Shown: positions 17,641 through 25,904 of the stretch, piece by piece | How the letters are laid out: the number at the start of each line of letters is the position of its first letter | Position numbering within the stretch: position 1 is the stretch's first letter | Assembly (NCBI RefSeq): GCF_004791165.1 | Contig: NZ_SRUZ01000004.1 | Span: 434,001 to 498,000 of the forward strand | Length of the DNA stretch: 64,000 bases | Direction: 5' to 3' | From: Mesorhizobium sp. M8A.F.Ca.ET.218.01.1.1 | GTDB taxonomy: Bacteria > Pseudomonadota > Alphaproteobacteria > Rhizobiales > Rhizobiaceae | Made by a program: the position numbers and the translations under genes | Notes under the pieces: generated by a model | What the model was told of the DNA's origin: nothing | Seen by the model: only the letters and a program-made list of their open reading frames with translations | Database searches by the model: none

Positions 17641-20478
17641 ATGGAACAGCGCCGATCGTCGCAGAGTTTCAAGCGCAAGGAACTCGTTGCAAAGCTCAAT
17701 CCCACGGGGGTGCGCGCCTTCAAGGCCGCCGCGGACACGGCCAAGCTGCGCGGCAACCCTTATGTCGAGCTCGTCCATTTCGTCCAGCAACTGGTGCTGT
17801 CCGAGCGCTCGGATGTGCAGTTGATCGTTGCCGATGTCGGGCTGGATGTCAGCCGGCTGGCGGCGGATATGACCCGCGCAATCGACAAGCTGCCCTACGG
17901 CGCGACCTCGGTGGAGGAATTTTCCGATCACATCTTCCATGCCATACAGGAAGGCTGGAGCTTGGCCACACTGGAATTCGGTGTCGACGAGGTGCGCAGC
18001 GCGCACATTCTTCTCGCCTGCCTGAAGATACCGGTGCTGGAAGGGCTGGTTTCGAAAATCAGCGCCGAATTCGACAAGATCGATGCGGACGGGGTCATTG
18101 CCCGCTTCGCCGAGGTCACTGAGGGCTCGCTCGAAGCCGGCTCACCTCCTGCTGTAACTGCGGCCGAAACACCCATGAAACGCGGCCCGGGCGGGGATTC
18201 AGCGCTCGCCAAATACGCCACCGACCTGACCCAGCGTGCCCGCGACGGCAAGATCGATCCGGTCGTCGGCCGCGACCCTGAAATCCGCCAGATTGTCGAC
18301 ATCCTGATGCGGCGCCGGCAGAACAACCCGATCCTGACCGGCGAGGCGGGTGTCGGCAAAACGGCGGTCGTCGAGGGCTTTGCCTTGCGCATCGCCCAGG
18401 GCGACGTGCCGCCGACGCTTCAGAATGTCAGCGTACGCATGCTCGATGTCGGGCTGATGCAGGCGGGCGCCAGCGTCAAGGGCGAGTTCGAAAAGCGGCT
18501 GAAGGCCGTCATCGACGAGGTCCAGTCCTCAGAGACGCCGATCATCCTCTTCATCGACGAGGCGCACACGCTGATCGGCGCCGGCGGCGCGGCGGGAACC
18601 GGCGATGCGGCCAATCTCCTCAAGCCCGCGCTCGCGCGCGGCGAGCTTCGCACCATCGCCGCCACAACCTGGGCCGAATACAAGCAGCATATCGAGAAGG
18701 ATCCGGCGCTGACCCGTCGGTTCCAGGTAGTCAAGATCGAAGAGCCTTCCGAAACGGTGGCCGTGCTGATGTTACGCGGTGTCGCCGGTGTTCTTGAGCA
18801 GCACCACAAGGTGCAGATCCTTGACGAGGCCATCGAGGCCTCGGTTTCGCTTTCGCACCGCTACATTCCGGCCAGGCAGCTGCCGGACAAGGCGGTCAGC
18901 CTCCTCGACACCGCCTGCGCCCGCGTTGCGGTCTCGCAACATGCTACGCCGGCGGAGATCGAGGACATTCTGCGCCGCCGCCAGGCGCTCGAGGTCGAGG
19001 AAGGCATCATCGGCCGCGAGGCAGCGATCGGCATCGAAGTGGCCGACAGACAGGCTCGCGTGGAGGCCGGGTTGGCGGAAACCGAGACCACGCTTGCGGC
19101 AGCGCAAGCGCGCTGGGATCGGGAAAAGGCGCTTGTCGCCGAGATACTCGACCTGCGCGCCAAACTCCGAGGCGAGGGCGTGCCACTCGACACGATGGAG
19201 GGCGGGGAAGACGCTCCGGGTGAGGCCGTCGATGCGCCAGCTGCCACGGCGCATGAAAGCAAGGCACCTGAGGCCAAAACGCCGAAACCCGAGACGGCCG
19301 AACCCAAGGGCTCGAAGACCGAGTCCACGAAAACAAAGGCGGCAAAGATGGAGGCCGCTGCTACACATGAGCCTGTTGCCGCCACTGATTCCACTGCTGA
19401 TCTGGCACGACTGCGCGAATTGATGGCGGAACTTGCCGAGGCTCAGGGCGAGACCCCGCTGATCCTGCCGTCGGTCGATCGCAATGCCGTGGCTGCCGTC
19501 GTCCAGGACTGGACCGGCATCCCGACGGGACGGATGCTGTCCAGCCAGACCGAGAAGGCGCTCAAGCTCGCCGCCACTTTGTCTGAGCGCGTTGTCGGTC
19601 AGGACCATGCGATGGAGATGATCGCGAGACGTGTGCAGACCAGCCGCGCCGGTCTCGGCGCGCCGGAGAAACCGGTCGGCGTGTTCCTGCTTTGCGGACC
19701 CTCCGGCGTCGGCAAGACCGAGACAGCCCTGGCGCTTGCCGAAACGCTGTATGGCGGGGAGCAGAACCTGATTTCGATCAACATGTCCGAATTCCAGGAG
19801 GCTCACACGGTCTCGACGCTGAAGGGCGCGCCGCCCGGTTATGTCGGCTATGGCAAGGGCGGCATCCTGACCGAGGCCGTGCGGCGCAAGCCTTATGCGG
19901 TAATCCTGCTCGACGAGGTCGAGAAGGCGCATCCGGACGTGCACGAGATCTTCTTCCAGGTCTTCGACAAGGGCATGATGGACGACGGCGAAGGCCGTCG
20001 GATCGACTTCAAGAATACGCTGATCCTGCTCACCTCGAATGTCGGCTCCCAGGTTATCATGGACCGCACGAAGAACGGCACCTTGCGCACCGGCATGGAC
20101 GATCTAGACACCGCCTTGCGCGGTCCACTGCTGAAAGTGTTTCCGGCCGCTTTCCTCGGCCGCGTGGTGACAATCCCTTACTATCCGCTCTCGGACGCGA
20201 TGATAGAGGCGATCACCAGACACCAGTTCGACAAGATAGCGCGGCGCCTCAAAGCAACAAACGATGCCGAGCTGGTGATCGGCGACGGTGTCATGGACAT
20301 GGTCAAGGCGCGCTGCACCGAGATCGAATCCGGCGGGCGCATGATCGACGCAATCCTCACCAACACGCTCCTGCCGGAACTCAGCCGCGGCGTGCTCAAT
20401 CGCTCGCTGGAGGGCAAGAAGATGACGAAAGTCATCGTCGGTGCCTCGTCGACAGGATTTACCTACTCTTTCGAATAG
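17641..20478 (+). CDS. clpV: T6SS sheath-recycling ATPase ClpV (TssH)
   Basis: 945 residues, longer than the usual 860-900. Clp N-terminal repeats lead into AAA1 with Walker A GEAGVGKT (from about residue 234) and Walker B ILFIDEAH. The M domain follows, then AAA2 with Walker A GPSGVGKTE (about 687) and LLDEVEKAHPDV. ClpV hexamers disassemble contracted TssB/TssC sheath. Between the M domain and AAA2, residues about 521-585 form a low-complexity Ala/Lys/Glu/Pro insertion (repeats of the kind KAPEAKTPKPE), which is unusual. Divergent placement from tssA separates its expression from the structural operon. Confidence 0.96.
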   Translation: MEQRRSSQSFKRKELVAKLNPTGVRAFKAAADTAKLRGNPYVELVHFVQQLVLSERSDVQLIVADVGLDVSRLAADMTRAIDKLPYGATSVEEFSDHIFHAIQEGWSLATLEFGVDEVRSAHILLACLKIPVLEGLVSKISAEFDKIDADGVIARFAEVTEGSLEAGSPPAVTAAETPMKRGPGGDSALAKYATDLTQRARDGKIDPVVGRDPEIRQIVDILMRRRQNNPILTGEAGVGKTAVVEGFALRIAQGDVPPTLQNVSVRMLDVGLMQAGASVKGEFEKRLKAVIDEVQSSETPIILFIDEAHTLIGAGGAAGTGDAANLLKPALARGELRTIAATTWAEYKQHIEKDPALTRRFQVVKIEEPSETVAVLMLRGVAGVLEQHHKVQILDEAIEASVSLSHRYIPARQLPDKAVSLLDTACARVAVSQHATPAEIEDILRRRQALEVEEGIIGREAAIGIEVADRQARVEAGLAETETTLAAAQARWDREKALVAEILDLRAKLRGEGVPLDTMEGGEDAPGEAVDAPAATAHESKAPEAKTPKPETAEPKGSKTESTKTKAAKMEAAATHEPVAATDSTADLARLRELMAELAEAQGETPLILPSVDRNAVAAVVQDWTGIPTGRMLSSQTEKALKLAATLSERVVGQDHAMEMIARRVQTSRAGLGAPEKPVGVFLLCGPSGVGKTETALALAETLYGGEQNLISINMSEFQEAHTVSTLKGAPPGYVGYGKGGILTEAVRRKPYAVILLDEVEKAHPDVHEIFFQVFDKGMMDDGEGRRIDFKNTLILLTSNVGSQVIMDRTKNGTLRTGMDDLDTALRGPLLKVFPAAFLGRVVTIPYYPLSDAMIEAITRHQFDKIARRLKATNDAELVIGDGVMDMVKARCTEIESGGRMIDAILTNTLLPELSRGVLNRSLEGKKMTKVIVGASSTGFTYSFE

Positions 20479-20984
20479 AGCCCGATCGGGATCGGCCATC
20501 ACGCGTTCGCACGCCCACAAAGCGCATTACGATGGCTGCACGCAGAATGGCTGCTTTCCTGCACCGTACCCCGCGACGTGACCGAAGTTCACAATCGAGG
20601 AACCAGGATTGCTTGTGTCGCTGCCTTGGAGCGGAGACTGGACTTGCCGCGTTCCTGGGGTGTGAACCCCGAGCCGCGATGGCTCGCCGGCGCCATGCAA
20701 GCGCCAGGGCCTGAAGCGAACATGACTTTGAAGGGCGAGAGAACCTGCTGGACGCGGAAGGATCAACAGTGGCCATGGCTAAGGAGCGCATCAGCTGGAC
20801 GGGACTGTGGTCGCCAGAACGTCTGCTTGCATAGGCGTCGCGCAAAAAAACCCGGACGCGGGAAATCAGTTGGAAGGGAGGGCGCGCCCAAAGAGATTCG
20901 AAGTCCTGCCCACGGTTTTGTAGTCTGGTTTAAAGTTTTGGCTCACCACTGCAATCGATCGAATACGGTGGCCATCATCGCGTT
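20479..20984. other. Non-coding stretch between clpV and the integrase
   Basis: About 500 bases with no supported gene. A CCCGATCGGG palindrome lies just after the clpV stop. A dusA-like patch on the plus strand (20768-20802) resembles the 5' end of dusA at 22185-22216: AGTGGCC-TGGC followed by CTGGACGG, though the gap differs by three bases. A minus-strand TTCGAATC motif near 20890-20900 resembles a tRNA T-loop, but no tRNA fold supports it. The stretch may be the decayed end of an integrated element. Confidence 0.4.
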
Positions 20985-22046
20985 TTATGCAGCACGGCTC
21001 GCCAGCACTGCGTGAAGAGCCTCGGGCTTAAGGTGGGTGTACCGTTTCAGCATTTTCCAGTCCTTGTGCCCCGTTACCAGAGCTACCTGTTCAATTGTGA
21101 ATCCAGCCTCGAAAAGGCGGCTTGTCCCTTCGTGCCGTAAGTCATGAAAATGAAGGTCGTGGATGTCCAGGTCAGCGCACCCTCGGCGAAAGGCGGTGCC
21201 GACTGACCGATGGTTGAACGGGAAAATTCGATCATCGTCGTTGCTTCGCTTAGCGCGCTGCTCCTCGACAATGGTCCACGCGTCGTAACCGGTCGCCGCG
21301 AACAGCGGTATGCGCTGATTATTGCCGCTCTTGTTCCGAGGGTCTTTGCGGTCACGGATGAGAAGCATCCGCGTGCGAGTTTCCAAATCAGACCAACGTG
21401 CCGTGCAGATTTCCTCCTGGCGCATGGCGGTTGCGACGGCGAAACGTATGATTTGGCTAACTGGCGCCATTTGACGAGGGTTTGCATCGAAGTGAGCGAT
21501 CAGTCTATCGAGTTCATCCTGCGTCGGTCGCCTGTCGCGCTGATGGCCTTTCCCAACGAGACCAAGCCTCTTCAGGGCGATACGCGCCAGATCAACCGGC
21601 TCGACCTTGACCGGTAGACCGTGAACGGCGGCAGCATGACACAGGACAAGTTTTACGAAGCCGATGTCGATACTGAGAGTCATCGGACCGGCACCTTGGG
21701 CGGCCCGGTCGCGACCAAAACGAATGAGTCGTTCGCGATCGAGAGCCGCAATGTTGCACTTCCCTAGATGTCTTTGCAGCATATCGAGGGCTGCGGCCTT
21801 GGAGCGGCGAGGGGACTTGCCTACATCGCACATGTCGTCGATATGAAGGTCGATGAGTTCGCCGAAAGTTTTCAGGTGCGCTATACGCGACTTAGTCGGC
21901 GTCTCGCCGCGATCGACTTGGCGCTCGGTTTCTGTCGCCCAGCGCCGTGCGTCGTCTCGGCGCAGGAAGGTCTCGCTGACGTAGCGGCCTTTGCGACGGA
22001 CTTGGACGCGCCAGGAACCGGACGAGAGCTTTGTGTAGGTGGCCAT
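20985..22046 (-). CDS. Tyrosine-recombinase integrase, dusA-associated
   Basis: 353 residues. An N-terminal arm-binding-like region (residues 1-50) and a SAM-like core-binding domain (about 60-160) precede the catalytic domain. Catalytic residues are intact: Arg209 (AMRQEE), a Lys in the beta hairpin around 234-239, His301 and Arg304 (HDLR), His327 (GHKDW) and Tyr336 (RYTHL). It catalyses site-specific recombination of a mobile element. It is transcribed away from dusA, 115 bases from the dusA start, the arrangement described for genomic islands that integrate at the 5' end of dusA in alphaproteobacteria. The protein looks full length and potentially active. Confidence 0.93.
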   Translation of the reverse strand: MATYTKLSSGSWRVQVRRKGRYVSETFLRRDDARRWATETERQVDRGETPTKSRIAHLKTFGELIDLHIDDMCDVGKSPRRSKAAALDMLQRHLGKCNIAALDRERLIRFGRDRAAQGAGPMTLSIDIGFVKLVLCHAAAVHGLPVKVEPVDLARIALKRLGLVGKGHQRDRRPTQDELDRLIAHFDANPRQMAPVSQIIRFAVATAMRQEEICTARWSDLETRTRMLLIRDRKDPRNKSGNNQRIPLFAATGYDAWTIVEEQRAKRSNDDDRIFPFNHRSVGTAFRRGCADLDIHDLHFHDLRHEGTSRLFEAGFTIEQVALVTGHKDWKMLKRYTHLKPEALHAVLASRAA

Positions 22047-22051
22047 TTCTT

Positions 22052-22127
22052 CGTGTGCGCTCCGTGTGCACTGAGAGATCGAAACGTGGCGAAAAGGGTC
22101 GTATTCTGGCGTGAATTCGTGTGCACT
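22052..22127. repeat. Three CGTGTGCrCT repeats between integrase and dusA
   Basis: Copies are at 22052-22061 (CGTGTGCGCT), 22063-22072 (CGTGTGCACT) and 22118-22127 (CGTGTGCACT). All share orientation. The first two are 11 bases apart and the third is 55 further on, directly next to the expected attachment site. Their position upstream of int fits arm-type integrase or excisionase binding sites; this is inference from spacing and location. Confidence 0.5.
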
Positions 22128-22140
22128 CGGCAGGTTCTAA

Positions 22141-22220
22141 CGATTTGATGTTAAAGAAAAAATGCTGAAAAATCAAGATCATAGAGTGGCCGTGGCACCC
22201 ATGATGGACTGGACGGACCG
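22141..22220. other. Probable island attachment site overlapping the dusA 5' end
   Basis: Integrases of this neighbourhood type recombine in the first codons of dusA, so the conserved codons for APMMDWTDRH (22197-22226) and the preceding bases are the likely att core. The boundary cannot be fixed without an uninterrupted relative. An AT-rich stretch (TTAAAGAAAAAATG) just before the dusA ATG may be supplied by the element, restoring the gene's start. Confidence 0.45.
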
Positions 22221-23160
22221 GCATTGCCGATTCTTCCATCGCCAGTTGACGAGCCGTGCGCTGCTTTATACCGAAATGGTGGTGGCCGACGCCGTCATCC
22301 ACGGCGCACGCGAGCGGCTGCTCGGCTTCGATGAGGTGGAACATCCCGTCGCCCTGCAACTTGGCGGCTCGGATCCCGCAAAACTTGCAGAGGCGGCGCG
22401 CATTGGCGAGGCCTTCGGTTATGACGAGATCAATCTCAATGTCGGCTGCCCGTCCGACCGCGTCCAGTCCGGCACGTTCGGCGCGTGCTTGATGAAAGTG
22501 CCCGATCTTGTCGCCGATTGCGTCGCCGCGATGAAAGCGGCGGTGACGGTGCCGGTCACGGTCAAATGCCGCATCGGCGTCGACGAACAGGATCCGGAGC
22601 CGGCGCTCGATGCGCTGGCGAATGGGGTTTTCGATGCCGGCGCCGATGCCTTGTGGGTGCACGCACGCAAGGCGTGGCTGGAAGGGCTCAGCCCCAAGGA
22701 AAACCGCGACATCCCGCCGCTCGACTATGACAGAGTGTATCGGCTGAAGGCCGGAAAACCGAGCAAATTCATCGGTATCAATGGCGGTATTCAGTCCCTT
22801 GACGAGGCGCTGACGCAGCTCGATCATATCGATGGCGCCATGCTTGGCCGCGCCGCCTACCACACACCGGGCATTCTGGCTGGTGTTGACGCCGCCTTTT
22901 ACGGAGCGCGGCCGGAAGTGTTCGATTTCGCCGCGCTGATCGATGCTATGGCGGACTACGCGGGGCGCCACATCGAACAGGGCGGGCGGCTTGGCCATGT
23001 CACGCGTCACATGGTCGGGCTGTTTCACGGGCTGCCCGGCGCGCGCCGCTACCGCCAGATCCTGTCAACCGACGCGACGCGGCCCGGAGCTGGGCCGGAT
23101 GTGCTGAAGACGGCTTTCGCGGCGGTCGAATTCGGTGGGGCCGCCGCCGAAGCGGCCTGA
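22162..23160 (+). CDS. dusA: tRNA-dihydrouridine(20/20a) synthase DusA
   Basis: 332 residues. The FMN-binding barrel is recognisable by VAVAPMMDWTDRHCR at the N-terminus, INLNVGCPSDRVQSG with the catalytic Cys, VKCRIGVD, and FIGINGGIQS. It reduces uridines in the D-loop of tRNAs. The AT-rich start MLKNQDH and weak ribosome binding site (AAAGAA) may come from the integrated element next door, which would then supply the promoter too (inference). The reading frame is intact. Confidence 0.96.
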   Translation: MLKNQDHRVAVAPMMDWTDRHCRFFHRQLTSRALLYTEMVVADAVIHGARERLLGFDEVEHPVALQLGGSDPAKLAEAARIGEAFGYDEINLNVGCPSDRVQSGTFGACLMKVPDLVADCVAAMKAAVTVPVTVKCRIGVDEQDPEPALDALANGVFDAGADALWVHARKAWLEGLSPKENRDIPPLDYDRVYRLKAGKPSKFIGINGGIQSLDEALTQLDHIDGAMLGRAAYHTPGILAGVDAAFYGARPEVFDFAALIDAMADYAGRHIEQGGRLGHVTRHMVGLFHGLPGARRYRQILSTDATRPGAGPDVLKTAFAAVEFGGAAAEAA

Positions 23161-23162
23161 TC

Positions 23163-23867
23163 TCAGTCCCTGAGGATCATACGGTCGCCCCGCACGTCGA
23201 AACCCGACAGCGAGCCGATGAAGTTCATGCCGAGCAGACTTTGGCTCAGCATGCCCGGGGCGGCGACCATCACCGGCATATTCTTGCGCACGATGCCGCC
23301 GATTGCCAGCTCGTCGGTCTTGACCGCCGCGGCGCGCGCCATGCCGTTGGCGGTCGAAACCGGTATGGTGTAATTGAGCACCGCCGGATTGAAGCCGGAG
23401 GCCTGAGCGTCCTCCGAAGTCAATACGGTGCTGGTCGCGCCGGTGTCGACAACGGCCCGCACCGGATTGCCGTTGACCAGGATGCGCGCCTCGAAGTGAC
23501 CGTTGTCGGCCTTGTCCAGGGTCACCGTCGCATGACCATCTTCGACGCCGAGCGCAAGCGGACTGCCAGGAACGAGGCCCGCGGTCACGCGGCTGGCGAC
23601 GTCCTGCAGCTCGTAACGATATTGGTAGCCGGCGATCAGCGCGAGCACGATAGCCGCCCATGCACCGAGGCTGCGGGCCATCACTCCTAGCGGAGCCGAC
23701 CGCAGCAGGCCGGCGCCGATAAGGGCGCCGAAGGCCCCAAGCCAGATCAGCCGGCCAAAATCGTAGTTCTCCACGCCAAGCGTGCTGCCGGCGGAATCGT
23801 TGAGCATGAGCAGGGCTGCCCCCACGCCGATCACCGCCATCACAGTCCAGAACAGCCGGCCGCTCAT
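23163..23867 (-). CDS. Clan AA (retropepsin-like) aspartic protease, TIGR02281-type
   Basis: 234 residues. Three hydrophobic segments occupy about residues 5-95. A soluble domain follows with the catalytic AVVDTGATSTVL motif near residue 138 and a second half containing GMNFIGSL. The protein is probably an inner-membrane protease with a periplasmic retropepsin-like domain; substrates are unknown. It is convergent with dusA, two bases apart, and about ten bases downstream of the DUF1289 gene on the same strand, so the two may be co-transcribed. Confidence 0.85.
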   Translation of the reverse strand: MSGRLFWTVMAVIGVGAALLMLNDSAGSTLGVENYDFGRLIWLGAFGALIGAGLLRSAPLGVMARSLGAWAAIVLALIAGYQYRYELQDVASRVTAGLVPGSPLALGVEDGHATVTLDKADNGHFEARILVNGNPVRAVVDTGATSTVLTSEDAQASGFNPAVLNYTIPVSTANGMARAAAVKTDELAIGGIVRKNMPVMVAAPGMLSQSLLGMNFIGSLSGFDVRGDRMILRD

Positions 23868-23877
23868 CCGTCCCTCG

Positions 23878-24108
23878 CTAGAGTGCGTCGCGTTCGCGCG
23901 CCATGCGGGTACGGCGCGTTTCGCGGCGCGGCCGGCGCTCGACCGTTTCCAACCGGGCCGGCAGTTCGGCCATCACATTGCGGCGCGTTTCGGGCGTCAT
24001 CCCTATCCAGGCGCCGATCTCCTCGCGCGTGCGGCCGCAACCGAAGCAGAAGCCGGTTTTCATATCGATCGAGCAGACCAGGATGCAGGGAGATTCGATG
24101 GCCGTCAT
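23878..24108 (-). CDS. DUF1289 domain small protein
   Basis: 76 residues starting MTAIESPCILVCSIDMKTG. The Cys-rich motif C-x3-C-x8-C-x2-C (PCILVC ... GFCFGCGR) followed by EIGAWIGM is the DUF1289 signature, suggesting a small metal-binding (probably Zn or Fe-S) domain. An Arg-rich tail ends the protein. The frame is open for 50 codons upstream, but the family begins at this Met. Function is unknown. It is divergent from cobT. Confidence 0.85.
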   Translation of the reverse strand: MTAIESPCILVCSIDMKTGFCFGCGRTREEIGAWIGMTPETRRNVMAELPARLETVERRPRRETRRTRMARERDAL

Positions 24109-24305
24109 GACTTTCTCTGGAGGAATCCCATTCGGAATCCGCTCTTCCATCTCCACATGGTGCAACGGCAAAGCCAATGCAAGCCCTCGCGATAGCGCCT
24201 TCCGTGGCCGCCTTTGCGGCAAGTCAGGAAGGACGATCGGGGAGGTTGTGCCGATCACGCAACGCGGCTATGCCGCTCCTCCACTCCAGGAACGATTGTC
24301 ACGAC

Positions 24306-25304
24306 ATGACCAGTGCACTGCCTTTCGACGATTTCCGCAATCTGCTCGACAATTTGCCGGCGGCCGACCTCAAAGCTGAAGCGCGCGTGCGCACGCTGTT
24401 TGCCAAGGCGGACAAGCCTCGGAATTCGCTTGGCCGCGTCGAGGACATCGCCGCATGGCTCGCCGCATGGAGTGGCCGGGCTCCGCCTGCGGTGACAAGG
24501 CCCTTGATGGCTGTCTTTGCCGGTAACCATGGCGTGACCCGACATGGTATTTCGCCGCGTCCGGTTGCGGCCACCGCCAACGCGGTCGAGCTTTGCGCGG
24601 CCGGCGGTGCCGCGATCAACCAGATCTGCATTGCCTATGATCTGGGGTTGAAGGTGTTCGATCTTGCCCTGCACATCCCGACCGGCGACATCACAGAGGA
24701 TGCGGCGCTTGACGAGCGCGGATGCGCGGCCACCATGGCCTTCGGCATGGAAGCGATTGCCGGCGGCACCGACCTGCTTTGCCTCGGCGATCTCGGCGTC
24801 GGCAATTCCACCGTCGCCGCCGCCCTGTTCGCCGCGCTGTTCGGCGGCAGGGGCGCCGACTGGGTCGGCCCGGGATCCGGCGCCGACGCGGCGATGCAGG
24901 TGCGCAAGGCAGAGGTGGTCGATGCGGCGTTGGCCTTTCACGGCCACCATCTCGAAGATCCGCTGGAGGCCCTGCGCCGGGTTGGCGGCCGCGAGTTCGC
25001 GGCGATAGCTGGCGCAATCCTCGCCGCGCGGATGCAGCAGATACCGGTACTGCTCGATGGCTTCGCGGCAACGGCAGCCGCGGCTGTGCTGCATGCAGCA
25101 AACCCCGCAGCGCTTGATCATTGTCTTCTCGCCAGCCTGTCGCCGGAGCCCGCGCATGCAAGGGCCGCAGAGCACCTCGGGCTGCGTCCGCTGCTCGATC
25201 TCGGCATCGGTCATGGCGAAGGTGCGGGAGCGGCCCTGGCGGCCGGGCTCGTCAAGGCAGCGGCACTGACCAGTTCAGGCATGGCGGCGGCTGTTCGGGG
25301 CTAG
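24306..25304 (+). CDS. cobT: Nicotinate-nucleotide--dimethylbenzimidazole phosphoribosyltransferase
   Basis: 332 residues from the ATG at 24306. Motifs include DKPRNSLGRVED near the N-terminus, FAGNHGV, LGDLGVGNSTVAAAL and VLLDGFAATAAAAV with the C-terminal DLGIGHGEGAGAAL. The enzyme transfers phosphoribose from nicotinate mononucleotide to dimethylbenzimidazole, making alpha-ribazole phosphate for the lower ligand of cobalamin. The gene is called cobU in the Pseudomonas denitrificans scheme. No other cobalamin gene is in the window. Confidence 0.95.
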   Translation: MTSALPFDDFRNLLDNLPAADLKAEARVRTLFAKADKPRNSLGRVEDIAAWLAAWSGRAPPAVTRPLMAVFAGNHGVTRHGISPRPVAATANAVELCAAGGAAINQICIAYDLGLKVFDLALHIPTGDITEDAALDERGCAATMAFGMEAIAGGTDLLCLGDLGVGNSTVAAALFAALFGGRGADWVGPGSGADAAMQVRKAEVVDAALAFHGHHLEDPLEALRRVGGREFAAIAGAILAARMQQIPVLLDGFAATAAAAVLHAANPAALDHCLLASLSPEPAHARAAEHLGLRPLLDLGIGHGEGAGAALAAGLVKAAALTSSGMAAAVRG

Positions 25305-25324
25305 AGCGTTCGCGCCTCGACGTC

Positions 25325-25852
25325 TCAACGTCTGAGATTGGGGATACGGTAGACGACCGAGATGTATTTCGAATTCGAGCGTGTCTCGACTATCGAACCG
25401 CCAAGGCCTTCCGCGATCCTTCTGCTCGCGACGTTCTCTTCTGCGACAGGATACTCGAAGCAATCCGGATTGAATTCCTCAGACGCCCATGCCGCAACGG
25501 CGGCAACGGCCTCACGGCCGATGCCGTTTCCATGTACATCCTCCCTTATCCAAATTCCGATCTCGGGACAGGCAGTCTTGGCCGCGTGAAGGCCGACAAG
25601 TCCCAGGCAGCGACCGTCCGCCAACGAACGCGCGACGAAATGCAAACCCGATCCGTCAAGGATCGGGGCAAGCCAGGATCGCCATACCTCGGCAAAGGCC
25701 GCTGGTGATCGAGGTGGTTCCCACTGCATGAAACGAGTGATCGCGGGAGTGATGGCGGCAAAGACTTCCGCGGCATCGTCGGACGTGAACAGCTTCAGAC
25801 GAAGTCGCTCCGATTTGATTTCGACGCCACTGGCATCCCAATCTGCCGTCAT
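25325..25852 (-). CDS. GNAT acetyltransferase, RimJ/RimL-like
   Basis: 175 residues. ERLRLKLFTSDDAAEVF opens the fold, LGLVGLH and EIGIWIREDVHGNGIGREAV form the acetyl-CoA-binding strand and loop, and NVASRRIAEGLGG is the typical C-terminal helix. It probably N-acetylates a small molecule or protein amino group; the substrate cannot be inferred. It is convergent with cobT. Confidence 0.87.
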   Translation of the reverse strand: MTADWDASGVEIKSERLRLKLFTSDDAAEVFAAITPAITRFMQWEPPRSPAAFAEVWRSWLAPILDGSGLHFVARSLADGRCLGLVGLHAAKTACPEIGIWIREDVHGNGIGREAVAAVAAWASEEFNPDCFEYPVAEENVASRRIAEGLGGSIVETRSNSKYISVVYRIPNLRR

Positions 25853-25904
25853 TGCGGTCTGCGTGCCTTCTTCCAGTCCTTGTCGACGCAGCTTTGCAGG
25901 GGTA

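Noticed and set aside
20880..20910. tRNA-like T-loop (TTCGAATC) on the minus strand
   Set aside because: Flanking bases do not form a T stem, and no acceptor or anticodon arm can be found.
24109..24305. Possible cobalamin riboswitch upstream of cobT
   Set aside because: AGTCAGGA near 24220 resembles the start of a B12 box, but the rest of the box and the other conserved blocks of the riboswitch are missing.
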